Positions 23,701 through 31,585 are shown, counted from the first letter of the stretch. The stretch: 64,000 nucleotides of DNA from Flaccisagitta enflata (GCA_965153355.1 OZ231128.1:15996001-16060000), one strand, 5' to 3'. Made by a program: numbers and translations. The notes: generated from the sequence alone by a model not told the origin.

Positions 23701-26700
23701 GCCGGATTTGAGGCCTAAGAGGCTAGATTTGAGGCCTGGGAGGCTGGATTTGAGGCCTGAGAGGCTGGATTTGAGGCCCGAGAGGCCAGATTTGAGGTCT
23801 CAAGAGGCCAGATTTGAGGTATCAGAGGCCAGATTTGAGGCCTGAAGGGCCTGATGAGGGGGCGGAGGGAAAACAAATGAACAAACGAACGGACGAACGA
23901 AAGTCCCCCTGTGTTCTACAGGACTTCGTCCCCTTCAGGGCCGCTGCCCAAAAAACAGAAAAAGAAAAATAGTCGCAAAAGCGTTAGATGGTCAGCGGTA
24001 CCCGTTGCCCCTATGTGACTATATGTGAAGTGTGTGATGGTGAGAGGGGCAGCGGCCCCGAAGGGGCCGATGACCTATGCTTAGTAAGTTTTGAAGTTCT
24101 AGGATTGAATTTGGGCATCAATAAGGGGATCTGAGCCTCAAGACTGTGATTGGAGCCTCGAGGCTGTGATTTGAGCCTTGAGGCTGCAATTTGAGCCTCA
24201 AGGCTGTGATTTGAGCCTCAAGGCGGTGATTAGAGCCTCAAGGCTGGGATCTGAAGCTTGAGGCTGGGATTTGAGGCTTTAGGCTGGAATATGAGCCTCG
24301 AGGTTGGGATTTGAGTCTCTAGGCTGTGACTTGACCCATGAGGCTATCATTTGAGCCTCATGGCTGTGATTTGAGGCTTGAGGCTGTGATTTGAGCCATG
24401 AGGCTGTGATTTGGGCTTAGAGGCTAGGATTTGGGCCTCAAGACTAGGATTTGGGCCCCAAGGCCAGGATATGAGCTTCGAAGGGGGTGGACGGAGGAGA
24501 AGGAGAAGAAGAAGAAGAAGGAAAAATTTCCCCTATGTGTGAAAGCATAGGTCATTGGCCCCTTCGGGGCCGCTGCCCAAAAAGAGAAAGGAACAGGTCA
24601 CCCAAGGGCAATATGTGGTCAGCGATACCCGTTGCCCTGCTTTGCATGGTTGTAAATCGGAATGAGAGGCAGGGCAGCGGCCCCGAAGGGGACGAAGTCC
24701 TGTAAAACACAGGGGACTTTTGTTCATTTGTCCATCCGTCCGTCTGTCCGCCCCCCCAGACCATCTCAGGCCTGAAATCTGCCCTCTCAGGCCTAAAATC
24801 TGCCCTCTCAGGCCTGAAATCTGCCCTCTCAGGCCTTGAATCTGAGAGGGCAGATTTCAGGCGTGAGAGGGCAGATTCAAGACCTGAGAGGGCAGATTCA
24901 AGGCCTGAGAGGGCAAAGTTCAGGCCTGAGAGGGCAGATTCAAGGCCTGAGAGGACAAATTCCAGGCCTGAGAGGGCAGATTCAAGGCCTGAGAGGGCAG
25001 ATTTCAGGCCTGAGAAGGCAGATTTTAGGCCTGAGAGGGCAGATTTTAGGCCTGAGAGGGCCTGGGGGGGACGAACGAATGGACTGACGGACAAACGAAC
25101 GAAAGTCCCCTGTGTTCTACAGGACTTCGTTTCCTTCAGGGCCGCTGCCCAAAAAGGAACAAGTCATCCAAGGATTGCACATGGTCAGCGGTACCCGATG
25201 CCCTGCTTGGAGTGATAGCTGAAGAAGTGGTGTGAGAGCAGGGCAGCGGCCCAAAAAGGCCGATGTCCTGTAGGACACAGGGGTGAACCATTACGTACAT
25301 CTGTCCTGACAAGGCTGATTTAGGGCCTTGAAGAGCTAATTTTGGGCCTCAGAGGACTGATTTTTGGCCTGAGAGGGCTGATTTTGGGCTTGAGAGGGCT
25401 AATTTGGGGCCTGAGAGGGGCGTGGGGGGGACGGACAGACGTACGTAATGGTTCACCCCTGTGTCCTACAGGACATCGGCCCTGCCGCTGCCCAAAAAGG
25501 AAAAAGGCAAAAGCAAAGACAAAGGCAAAGGCAAAGGCAAAGGCAAAGGCAAAGGCAAAGGCAAATGCGAAGAAAAAGAAAAAGAAAAAGAAAAAGAAGA
25601 AGAAACAGAAACAGAAACAGAAACAGTAACAGAAACCGAAACAGAAACAGAAAGAAACAGAAACAGCAACTGAAACAAAAACAGAAAAAGAAAAAGAAAA
25701 AGAAAAAGAAAAAGAAAAAGAAAAAGAAAAAGAAAAAGAAAAAGAAAAAGAAAAAGAAAAATAGGTAATGGCTTTGAGGCAAATACTATACGAATTAAAA
25801 AAAAAGACGCACTTTTGAATGATTGATTGCGCCATTGAAAATAAAAAAAAACTAACTAAAATCTTAGACCATTTTGAAGCCCTTGAAAAACTCTTTCATT
25901 TGGCGCCAATCTGGTATCTCTATCTTTTTTCGTTTGGAAATGGCATTAGTTTGAGTAAAACTGTTGCCAAATTTGTTTTTGCAGTCCCTTTGAAAAAGAT
26001 GCAATTCAGCAAAATGGTGTCTCACTTTAAAGAGCTCTAGCTCCTAAACCGTTAAAGATACAGATCTGGGATTGGTTTAGAATGAAAGATAATTCGAAAA
26101 TCTTCAAGATCATTCTTTCTGTAAAAATTTTTTGGTACTTTTTAAGTCAGTTTTATCAGCAAATACAAAGGTGCGTCTTTTTTTTAATTCGTATAGTATT
26201 TGGGCCACAAGGCTTGTTTTTGGTAATAAAGCTGGATGGAAGTGAAAGGGGCGTAGAAGATGTAAAAATCTCTCCATAGTTCTAAGAGCAATAGGGGAAA
26301 AAAAGCCCGATTCATCTATATAACCCCAAATACACTTACCTCGCAGCAAATTTTCAGCGGAGACGCATAAGCGAATCCCACTCCGGTTCCTTGAAGAACG
26401 CCGTAAGTAAAAAGAAAGAACCCGAAAGAATTTTGAATCGTCAAGGAAGAGATGAAATTGGCGCCACTCATCATTAAGGCGCCCAACAGAATCGGCGCCC
26501 GGTTGCCATAGCGAGTCCCTAGCAACCCGCCAAAATACATCGAAAGTCCTTGACAACCGCCGATGGTAGGAGTCACCCAAAACGACTCTGAGTATTCCAA
26601 TCCGGGCTCACTCGAGTTTCGCATGAAAGAAGTCGCGTAAGTTGTAAAGTTACCTGTAAAAAGTCGTGGTGGTGAAAAAAGGGGCAGAAATGAAAAGAAG

Positions 26701-27817
26701 AGTGGGAAAAATGGAGAAAAAAAGTCGATGGTTAAACTTAAAGGTTAGGCCAGAGTAAAGAAACGAAATGTGAAAGATAACAAGTGACGCAGGGTCACAA
26801 TATCGTTGCGGCCGGGTGGGCAGGGGCGTCCAACCCTTATCCTCACCCCACGCTCCACTTATTCACACACACAAAAAGCATCAAAACGCTTGTTTTCCCA
26901 CTTTTCGACACGTGCACACCAACAGACGGATGGACGGACAAAGCCTCTTATAGAGTTGTGTGTCCGCAACTAAAGAAAAAAAGAGAGGGATGGTCAAACA
27001 GAAATAAAATGTTAAAATGGCAAAGGAAATGAAAAAAACAACTGCAAAAGTATCTAAGAAAAACAGGTTGCTGTGACCCACAATCTAGAGAAAATGATGG
27101 ACTGATTTCTTCTTGATAAAGCCCCACTTTGCACTTTTTATTGTCAAAAAATAAAAAAAGCAACTCTTACCTTGACCTTTTACAGTAACCCATCGCAAAA
27201 AGATATCGTATGCTGACAAGACGTCTCTTCTCTTGAATTGAGACCATACTGGTATCTGTAAGTACTTGCCATATGTGTAGAAAGCTCCTAATGTGAGATG
27301 AATTAGCAAACAACCGACGAGGGTGGACACGCCTTTTATGGTTTGTACTCTCGTCCATTTCTGACCCTTCGAAGAAGAGGAGGAGGAGGAGGAGGAGGAG
27401 GAGGAGGAGACAGGATCTACCACTGCGGTAGATGGAGTTGCATCGGCTGTCTTTAGAAAAGTGGTCAGGGCGCGTTTCTAGTCATCTAGACAATCACGTT
27501 CGTACACAGGCCACTCGGTCGCTCGCTTTGTTGGTTCGCTCGCACCGCTCATTCCGCTCAATCACTTTGCAGCACTTTGCAGTTCTCAGCTTCGCAGCAC
27601 TCTACTTCGCTATGGTCGCTTCACTTGCTTGCTCCGTTTATGGGCTCGCTCACTCACTTTGCTCACTCCCATGTGGGCTGGTTGAAATTTGTGAAAATGC
27701 GTTCACACTGAGGATGCGTTTGGCGAGAATGAAAGCGTTTTTTGTCTCCACTAGAAACACGCCCTTAGTGGTTACTTCCGAGTTTAGTGCGGGAAGAAGG
27801 GCAGAAGTTTCACCCAT
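11582..27817 (-). CDS. MFS transporter, oxalate/formate antiporter or MCT-like (5' part)
   Basis: Minus-strand segments in order: 27817-27776, 27450-27270, 26653-26340 and 11780-11582. The frame starts MGETSALLPALNSE. After an insertion it continues with a Ser run and VSTLVGCLLIHLTLGAFYTYGN, the first transmembrane helix motif of this MFS group. The 26340-26653 exon carries helices 2-4 (IGGCQGLSMYFGGLLGTRYG, GTGVGFAYASP), and the 11582-11780 exon carries WFPEHKGLINGLIVAGFG and a following loop. Joins are phase 1, 0 and 1. Only about 245 residues of an expected 450-550 are present; later exons were not found. Intron 2 (11781-26339) contains the BEL element and a chain of family B repeats. The substrate cannot be read from sequence. 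Confidence 0.7.
11811..12060 (+). mobile_element. Family C (hAT-like MITE), copy 2, beside an acceptor
   Basis: The ends CGTGTTTCCAGTCACAGAC and GTAAAAACACG are family C termini. TTGAAGAGGAATATG occurs just before it (about 11795) and again at about 12072, inside an imperfect direct repeat of about 25 bp. It sits about 30 bases upstream of MFS exon 3 on the minus strand. Confidence 0.7.
12148..12708 (+). mobile_element. Family B foldback element, head type 1 (chain member 1)
   Basis: The head is TAGTCGCAAAAGCG, then GGTCAGCGGTACC, then GGGCAGCGGCCCC. The array is about 18 units of a 20-bp repeat (GGCTGGGATTTGAGCCTCAA-like), followed by the inverted tail ATAGGTCATCGGCCCC...CCCAAAAAAGG. An A/G-rich linker of about 240 bp separates it from the next copy. 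Confidence 0.85.
12709..12950. repeat. A/G-rich simple repeat linker
   Basis: AAAAAG/AAAGAG repeats join chain members 1 and 2. Long minus-strand frames here are translated low-complexity sequence. Confidence 0.85.
12951..13092 (+). mobile_element. Family B head type 1, left half split by the BEL insertion
   Basis: TAGTCGCAAAAGCG head, GGGGCAGCGGCCCCGGAGG arm and the first array bases up to GGGTC (13088-13092). The other half resumes at 22684 with the same GGGTC, then array sequence, and the inverted arm ends near 23190. Confidence 0.85.
13093..13624 (+). repeat. BEL 5' LTR
   Basis: Runs from TATTAAAAATGG to ATTTTTTA. The ends are T...A rather than the usual TG...CA. It is preceded by the GGGTC target duplication. 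Confidence 0.93.
13626..13638 (+). promoter_or_regulatory. Candidate tRNA primer-binding site
   Basis: TGGCGTCCCTGTG begins one base after the LTR; TGG is the complement of a tRNA CCA end. The tRNA was not identified. Confidence 0.55.
13639..15924 (+). other. BEL leader (long 5' untranslated region)
   Basis: About 2.3 kb without a long frame. It holds many degenerate copies of a GCATGCAYTCCAC-like motif (near 14190, 14690, 15130, 15255), several GAGCTAAAAAGCTCATT hairpins followed by CGACGTG (15090-15240), and GTCGGT-rich stretches near 15310-15550. It is unusually long for a BEL leader. Confidence 0.6.
15925..21348 (+). CDS. BEL/Pao Gag-Pol polyprotein, intact
   Basis: A single frame of 1807 residues. 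Rough layout: coiled, charged Gag N terminus (1-200); Gag core (about 230-400); Cys/His zinc-knuckle region starting CPCCDQNH at about 430; A17-type aspartic protease with IDDGSQ near 602; reverse transcriptase with YMDD near 1012; RNase H with FVDASEG near 1171; integrase HHCC finger (about 1455-1500); DDE core (HTGLDYAGPL, LYSDNATTF, WWGGFWERLVKS, about 1525-1625); DUF5641-like C terminus. It should make the particle, copy RNA to DNA and integrate it. All catalytic landmarks are present; the protease motif has D where most relatives have S or T. A second ATG at 15921 is out of frame. Confidence 0.95.
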   Translation: MDSLQELSSEVINLQLEAIQARIDELSTPSNPYETTFQHLERLVRLIELRIILYKEKRKQEEQEQLKWEQERREQENFMNSFPSREAYWLHCTMEEHKRTIAEFEKTLSPEETAELKKVRNDRRTVRALITKTVNKLDAALASEDKIAIKRFMAELTDVQKKLTAKDQDVWALMSDDCVMADQAIGAEWSDSTDNALLNADSFLDGTDPSTAPAPSSSPSSQSTTTKARLPKTDLPKFTGKSPSEYQGWWNAFESLIDGRSDLSKVDKLIYLKNCCIDGASGLADGYSLTEDNYEHLKLALKDMYGHPRLIQQSHAENILDLHSFETESIKPFLTTLETSMRCLAEYGIDMENGAWIIVPIVQKLMPKELAQKWREEIHDDISFSTKKLIEFLHEKMLCYGSVQEQKADRKPKDTRPKTTLMLASTSMTACPCCDQNHRIYKCGKFLKMAPAERRNFAYRNRLCRRCLDPYSPEHLKKCEWKCKKCNDSHNHLLHTGQNEGQGRGKHNSQTHGSRKWQNPQNSRNGNPSKRPYQGQKVEGQKGNPAQAANGGQREDTNAGGSAQGTVVNSLHSTTNHEKMAVLKNFKAVPKEKPNSTVRSLIDDGSQRTWIKMHTAKSLKLPVVRRELLAVATAFSSQPNTPRLYDIVKVSLRTKDNRFMEMEAVVSPDDKLVSDMPAIRFDPAKEYPHLKGIKFADDYPRDSTEVELLIGNDYANHIQTGRRIIGGIDEPCALETLFGWILSGNICHESANVISTNNVQVTRLENVLEKFWEIEDIPNPNSRVKNILDEEVHEKFKKTITYDESKQQYMVGIPYKSDVEDLSDNFAPTKALYQKQMSMLEKDPEKMKTVQDIFDGQLDLGVLELVPEDETPTEKVHYLPWHLVLRPGHPTTPTRIVKNASYKGRNGISLNSAQHVGPNLLPDIVGSICRFRKGSVAFTTDITKMFWQIKIPLKQQNLHRIITPRGTAKQTTVMFGESSSPFLSMATCQHHAEREDSKQKFPKACQHVMDDLYMDDIPSTADSVGEAVDALTQIKGFFTSMHMKVHKINSNRKDLLAQIDGTDDREDANVLGLNWNTITDSLNVPSKEWDSVPLTKREFLQGISSFWDPLGQRAPLICWGKMIMQKIWQHGSNWDDPLPEILWQEIECFKKACLFVFEIPRYFGAPIVLHIFVDASEGAYAAVAYVITGKGSFFLLSKTRVKPLKVVSLPRMELLGAVLGTKLLNFLKAEVFKSQIETFMWSDATITLGWIESSSSRYKPFVGNRIADIQRTSATHSAKWMWVPGDQNPADIPSRGTWPLHEKQAKLWAHGPKFLQTGEWPTQPEMEKPDLEKRKIAINVAQVTPPVIQLDRYGSFEKMLRIVTMVWRFGCPLAGRAEPLANQRKRALQKIISMEQKIFFAEEFSCLQKNQPIPRNSRLIQFNPLLEDGIIKMQGRVSKNLIILTDKSHLTRLIIRDAHISNLHAGPNQTLAHLRQKYWIIKGMTAVKAETKSCMKCKRINKPLCQQKMADLPDFRKNALPPFAHTGLDYAGPLLVKSRRDSTLPAEKRWIALFTCGSTRGIHLEIVNDLSTEEFLSAFSRFTSRRGKPLHLYSDNATTFTKAAKHLPDIIWQFNPPAAPWWGGFWERLVKSVKTPLKKVLGQSLVSDKELETIIIRIEGQINSRPLTPLVDDPEQVPLTPAEMLIGRSLQQPQDPWPEIPPPRAAFSARQKYLRSLHESWTNRWVKEYLPALQPRPKWHQDSKDLTPGSIVLLKKENVKRHLWPLARIKECHAGRDGHIRSVTLRDNKGKDIRRPIQNLVLLEGNE
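21349..22151 (+). other. BEL 3' untranslated region with a duplicated hairpin
   Basis: A segment of about 60 bp beginning TCTCCCAGGCTCTGGGATCA occurs twice (about 21808 and 21989); TCCCAG-GCT-CTGGGA is a perfect hairpin. A G-rich stretch (AAAGTGGGG and GGCGGGCAG) just before 22152 is the likely polypurine-tract region. Confidence 0.6.
22152..22683 (+). repeat. BEL 3' LTR
   Basis: Same sequence as 13093-13624 except AA for GG in one place. Followed by the GGGTC target duplication. Confidence 0.93.
22684..23190 (+). mobile_element. Family B type 1, right half (chain member 2)
   Basis: Array of CTGATTTGAGGTC-like units, then a GGAC microsatellite (23095-23124), then the inverted arm GAATCATAGGTCATCGG...CCCAAAAGG, which pairs with the arm at 13030-13070. 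Confidence 0.85.
23207..23955 (+). mobile_element. Family B, head type 3 (chain member 3)
   Basis: Head CAGGTCGCCCAAGGGC, GCCCTGCTTT...GCAGGGC stem, arm AAGTCCTGTAGAACACAGG and CTTTCGTTCGTCC. A long 21-bp GAGGCCTGAGAGGCTGGATTT-like array (23440-23850) is followed by the inverted arm. Confidence 0.85.
23970..24583 (+). mobile_element. Family B, head type 1 (chain member 4)
   Basis: TAGTCGCAAAAGCG head 15 bases after the previous tail, joined by AACAGAAAAAGAAAAA. The array of 20-bp TTTGAGCCTCAAGGCTGTGA-like units runs about 24090-24480. The inverted tail includes AGCATAGGTCATTGG. Confidence 0.85.
24594..25155 (+). mobile_element. Family B, head type 3 (chain member 5)
   Basis: Head CAGGTCACCCAAGGGC. 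The array units (AGGCCTGAGAGGGCAGATT) change strand at about 24840, so the array is itself an inverted repeat. Tail TTCTACAGGACTTCG...CCCAAAAAGG. Confidence 0.85.
25160..25498 (+). mobile_element. Family B, head type 2 (chain member 6)
   Basis: Head AAGTCATCCAAGGATTGC, short array of five or six units, arms with ACCATTACGTAC and ATGTCCTGTAGGACA on both sides. It ends CCCAAAAAGG and runs into a purine microsatellite. Confidence 0.85.
25499..25770. repeat. A-rich hexanucleotide repeats
   Basis: AAAGGC, AAAAGA, AACAGA and AAAAAG units in turn. They begin exactly at the tail of chain member 6. Confidence 0.95.
25781..26201 (+). mobile_element. MITE family D, copy 2
   Basis: AAATACTATACGAATTAAAA and a following GACGCAC recur inverted at 26167-26201, giving terminal repeats of about 35 bp. 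The interior matches 5187-5587 in reverse (TTGGCGCCAAT, AATGGCATTAGTTTGAG). It lies in MFS intron 2. Confidence 0.85.
26340..26653 (-). CDS. MFS transporter exon 2
   Basis: The acceptor is TTTACAG|GTAAC and the donor CGAG|GTAAGT. It encodes NFTTYATSFMRN, then helices around VTPTIGGCQGLSMYFGG, GTRYGNRAPILLGALM and LFTYGVLQGTGVGFAY. It enters in phase 1 and leaves in phase 0. Confidence 0.85.
26806..26977 (+). mobile_element. Family A element
   Basis: Head GTTGCGGCCGGGTGGGCAGG; tail GGACGGACAAAGCCTCTTAT followed by hairpin AGTTGTGTGTCCGCAACT and AAAG. It lies in MFS intron 1. Confidence 0.75.
27270..27450 (-). CDS. MFS transporter exon 1, distal part
   Basis: Encodes TADATPSTAVVDPV, a run of Ser from a (GGA)n tract (27373-27408), and KGVSTLVGCLLIHLTLGAFY-TYG. 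The open frame continues upstream to the transposon edge at 27467. The 3' end at 27270 uses a GC donor (TATG|GCAAGT), because only this joins TYG to NFTTY. Confidence 0.75.
27468..27766 (-). mobile_element. Family C (hAT-like MITE), copy 3, inside MFS exon 1
   Basis: Termini GGGCGCGTTTCTAGTC and CTAGAAACACGCCC are inverted repeats. Flanks AGTGGTCA (27460-27467) and AGTGGTTA (27767-27774) are an 8-bp target duplication with one change. Both flanks carry ACC ACT in the same reading frame of the transporter. Confidence 0.85.
27776..27817 (-). CDS. MFS transporter exon 1, start segment
   Basis: Encodes MGETSALLPALNSE, the first in-frame Met. A GTAACC just after it, overlapping the target duplication, is a usable but weak donor. 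Unspliced reading stops inside the transposon near 27650. Confidence 0.6.
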
Positions 27818-28090
27818 TGTCAACTTGTATTTTATTGATCTTTCGATTGTTTCATAAGTCAAAAGACAAGTTTACGAAGTTCAGTCTTCACACTGCACTC
27901 GATGCAAAAACGAAAGAAAAAGAGGAAGAAGAAGAAGAAGAAGAAGAGTTATCTTATCATTTGCATGAAGAAAGTATCAGACTGCATTTCATTCTTTCTT
28001 CTCCTCTCTAACCCAAAAATGACAAAACAAGAGCGATAGACAAAACACTCGATTATGACAACTTGAACGACAATAGGGGCAACTCTCTTA

Positions 28091-28694
28091 ACAGGGTGTC
28101 CAATAAATTTGGCAAAATCTTAAAAGGAGCATATAAAAGCCACTCTGAACTGACTGTTTTCATAGAAATGATGGTCAGTCATGATGCTTGGGTAGTTTTG
28201 AATACTTATCCTTCAACCAACAATAAAAATCCATGAAAAAGATTAATACAGGGCAGGAATGGTTCATCTGAAGTTGTCTTGAAAAAATTCGCTTTCATCG
28301 ACAATTGATAATCGATCATTAATTTCATGTTATTCTAGCGGTTTTTTTTTTCAATGCCTTGACCCAATTTTGAGCAAGTTGGATTGTCCTGCTTCAATAA
28401 TGTGCACCCACCTATCTATCACCCATATTTGGGCACCAAACTTGATGTCAAAGATGGCTAGTAAGTTACTATCCTTTACCATGTTTTATTGGTTAAAATT
28501 GTCTAAAATTGGAAAGTTTGTCTTAGGCAAAATTCCTTGCAATCCAAATGAGGGGAGTCCACATGAAAATTTGCGCATTCTAACATATAATTGAACTAAT
28601 TGGGAGGATACATACCAAATTTCAGCTTTGTGAGCCGCCTAGAAGTATGGTTTATGTGCCATTAAGTTTTTGCCAACTTTATTGGACACCCTGT
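28091..28694. mobile_element. MITE family E (ACAGGGTGTCC termini)
   Basis: ACAGGGTGTCCAATAAATTT recurs inverted at the right end, and TA (28089-28090 and 28695-28696) flanks it, as for Tc1/mariner-type elements. ACAGGGTGTGCA fragments near 52138 and 60902 may be related. Confidence 0.85.
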
Positions 28695-28748
28695 TAAAAG
28701 AAACTGCGATTTTTCCACTTCAAATGATATGATCATAATAACTAGTTA

Positions 28749-28960
28749 TCCAAAGATCGCGCATGGTCAGCGGTACCTACTGCTTAGAGTGATCAGGTAA
28801 AAAAGTGGAGTTAAAGCAGGGGAGCCTTAGGGAGGATGTTCTTGTGTACGTATGAATGGACAAAAGGAAATTCACTTTTATGTCCTACAGGACATCGGCC
28901 CTTTGCCCTTTGCCCTTGGCCAGCGGCTCCAAAGGCTTTGGAGCCGCTGGCCAAAAAGGG
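28749..28960 (+). mobile_element. Family B, head type 2, array-less derivative
   Basis: Head TAGTTATCCAAAGATC and GGTCAGCGGTACC, then directly the right arm ATGTCCTACAGGACATCGG and an expanded GCCCTTTGCCCTTGG tail. It shows an internal deletion of the tandem array. Confidence 0.7.
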
Positions 28961-29325
28961 TCTTGTATCTTTCATAGTGAATTGTATTTGACGAATTGTT
29001 GACAACCAGTGTTGAGAAAAACGTGAATTTTCACACAGTTACTCTGTGCTTCATCAGACGCAAAGATGAGAAAAAGAGAATTGAAATGAGAGAGATATAG
29101 GAATAAGGTAAAGAAACTAAAGAGAGAGAGAGATAATTGGAGATTGAGAGAGGATGAGGAAGAGGTGGAAAAGGCTGATCAGAAAGACTGATCAGGGTGC
29201 CGCCGGTGGTCACCCACTATGCCTAACGAACAACCGTCCAACTTCCATCGTAACTTGTATCTTTCATTTCAAGTTATTCTTGAGCAATAGCAATCTGGCT
29301 TATCAATCGTTAGCGACTGAATTCT

Positions 29326-29505
29326 GTATCATACTCGATAAGTCAGTCAATCTATCTATCTTTCTGTATCATATTCGAATAGTCAGTATTTATCAATCTT
29401 TCTTTACCATACTCGATTAGTCGGTATTTATCAATCTTTCTGTGCCATATTTGATAAGTCAGTATCTATCAATCTTTCTGTATCATACTCGATTAGTCAA
29501 TAAAT
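29326..29505. repeat. About 39-bp tandem repeat, five units
   Basis: Units contain ATCAATCTTTCTGTATCATA and CTCGATTAGTCAGT. Confidence 0.75.
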
Positions 29506-29697
29506 CTGTTTGTCATCTGCTTTTGAGTTGCGACTGACCGTCAAACTATCACTAATCATGTTTCAGAATTCAGCTCACCTCCAGCTTTCGTTTTATCTTA
29601 TCAATAACATTATCGGAAATCTTCTCAGACTCATTCATCTTTGTCCTTGTTACTTCACAAAGTTCACATCGATGAAGGCCACAATAATAATTGTTTT

Positions 29698-30050
29698 TAT
29701 CTATTTGTTTTTGTTTTTGTTTTTGTTTTTGTTTTTGTTTTTGTTTTTGTTTTTGTTTTTGTTTTTGTTTTTGTTTTTGTTTTTGTTTTTGTTTTTTTTT
29801 TTGTTTTTGTTTTTGTTTTTGTTTTTGTTTTTTTTTGCAAGTCTATAAGAGACTTTGTTCGTCAGTCAGTCCGTTGGTCCACCGGCACGTTGGCCTTGGT
29901 CCATAATGATCGAGTCAAAAAGCGTGAAAACGAGCGTGTTAGATACTTTTTGCGTATGTTTGAGTGTGAGAGGTAGGTTAGGGTGTGGATGGGGATGGGT
30001 GTGTTTACTGGTTAGGGATTGGATGCCCCTGCCCACCCGTCCGCAACGAG
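29698..30050 (-). mobile_element. (GTTTTT)n joined to a family A element
   Basis: The microsatellite (29706-29836) ends at CTATAAGAGACTTTGTTCG, the sub-tail sequence of family A, so the repeat has replaced the hairpin end. The head, read on the minus strand, is GTTGCGGACGGGTGGGCAGG at about 30022-30050. Confidence 0.65.
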
Positions 30051-30340
30051 ATTGTGACCCAATGTCATTTTTTGTTTTTGTTGTCGTGTTTGTTGTTAGT
30101 TTGTGGTTGTCGATGTTGTTGTTCTAAACTTCTGGGTTTTTCCTTATTCTCGCTCGAGAGCAGAGGTCAGATCAAAAAAATCCAAGTGAACGAAATTCAC
30201 AATTTCGAAAATGAAATAAAAAAAAATGAAGATAAACATTCGATGCTCACTTAGACTCGAGGCTAAAAGAAAGAATGCAAGATCCGTCTGAGCAGGAAAA
30301 AGGAAACACAAATCCAAAGAAATTTCTCAGATTTGTGTTT

Positions 30341-30465
<125 letters not shown>

Positions 30466-30664
30466 ACTCCTTCTCCCTATTTTATTTCTCTTTCAAGATT
30501 AATGCAACCCGATATATTTCGCGCATCCCGCGCTTTTTCAAGGGTTTTCACCTGTGGTGATGAGAATTCAGTCATTTCAGAACATTTTCAAACACTCCTA
30601 CGACCCATTTTCTGTTATTTCCATATTTCCATATTTCTCTTTCTATGGATCAACGCCCTTCCCT

Positions 30665-30990
30665 TTCAGCGTTTAAGCTCAAATTAGAGCCTTGATGCCC
30701 AATCCCAGCTCTGAGGTCCAAAACGCAGCTTTTAGACCCAAATCCCATTCTTGATACTCAAATTCAAATGTTGAAGCCAGAATTCTAACCCATTAAACCA
30801 AATTCCAGTCTCAAAAACTGCAAGTTCAAATCCTACCCTTAAGTCCAAGCATTGTTGCCCAATGCTAACCTTTAGCCAATAATACCCAAGCATAGATTTG
30901 TCTCTCTTACCATCTCATTTTCACATGTATCATAACTGAGGTAAGACGGGTACTGCTGACCCTCCAACATTTTCGCGACTTTTTTTATGA
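30665..30990 (-). mobile_element. Family B remnant, head type 1
   Basis: Degenerate array of CAAATCCCAGCTCTGAGGCC-like units, followed by GTACTGCTGACC and TTTTCGCGACT, the inverted type 1 head. One arm is missing. Confidence 0.55.
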
Positions 30991-31143
30991 GTATGACTAT
31001 GAGTCATGACTACGAAACTGACGACTGAAACAATTCCAGTCTTGATGTTATTTTCAGATTTCTCATTTTCTTTCTCCGGGATTTCACCTAGACTATCTTG
31101 CAGCTTTCTCCATCTATGATTATCTGTCTGTTTTTATGTCTGC

Positions 31144-31250
<107 letters not shown>

Positions 31251-31440
31251 GATGTTTTTCAAACTCGAATTCTTACTCAAATTCAAAGAAATGAATATTT
31301 TTCCGATTTACTCAAAAAAGTGAGGAAACTTATAACATTTTTTCCCTGTTTTTCTAACGGTTGATGGAACACGGCAACGGGCCACGGGTGAATTTGATCT
31401 AGCTATATGTACACGAAAACTTCAAAATAACCATTTAAAA

Positions 31441-31585
31441 CAAGGCCGGATACACGGCAATCCAGTCGCGGACGGTTTGGCAGGAGCAATAGGGCGAAAA
31501 CGGCTCGGAATTTAGAAATGTGACGGACGGACGGACGGACCGACCGACACGGCAAGGTGTAGAGTCGCGTGTCCGCGACTAAAAA
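31441..31585 (+). mobile_element. Family A element, compact complete copy
   Basis: AACAAGGCCGGATACACGGC head, then CAGTCGCGGACGG and GGCAGGAGC; GGAC core at 31522-31540; AGGTGTAGAGTC and hairpin AGTCGCGTGTCCGCGACT, then AAAAA. Head and tail carry the same AGTCGCGGAC word in opposite orientation. At about 145 bp it is the clearest definition of the family here. Confidence 0.85.

Noticed and set aside
23144-25094. Frames with RPERxDLR or GLxSALS repeats
   Set aside because: They translate the 20-21-bp arrays of family B; a 21-bp period keeps frames open without coding.
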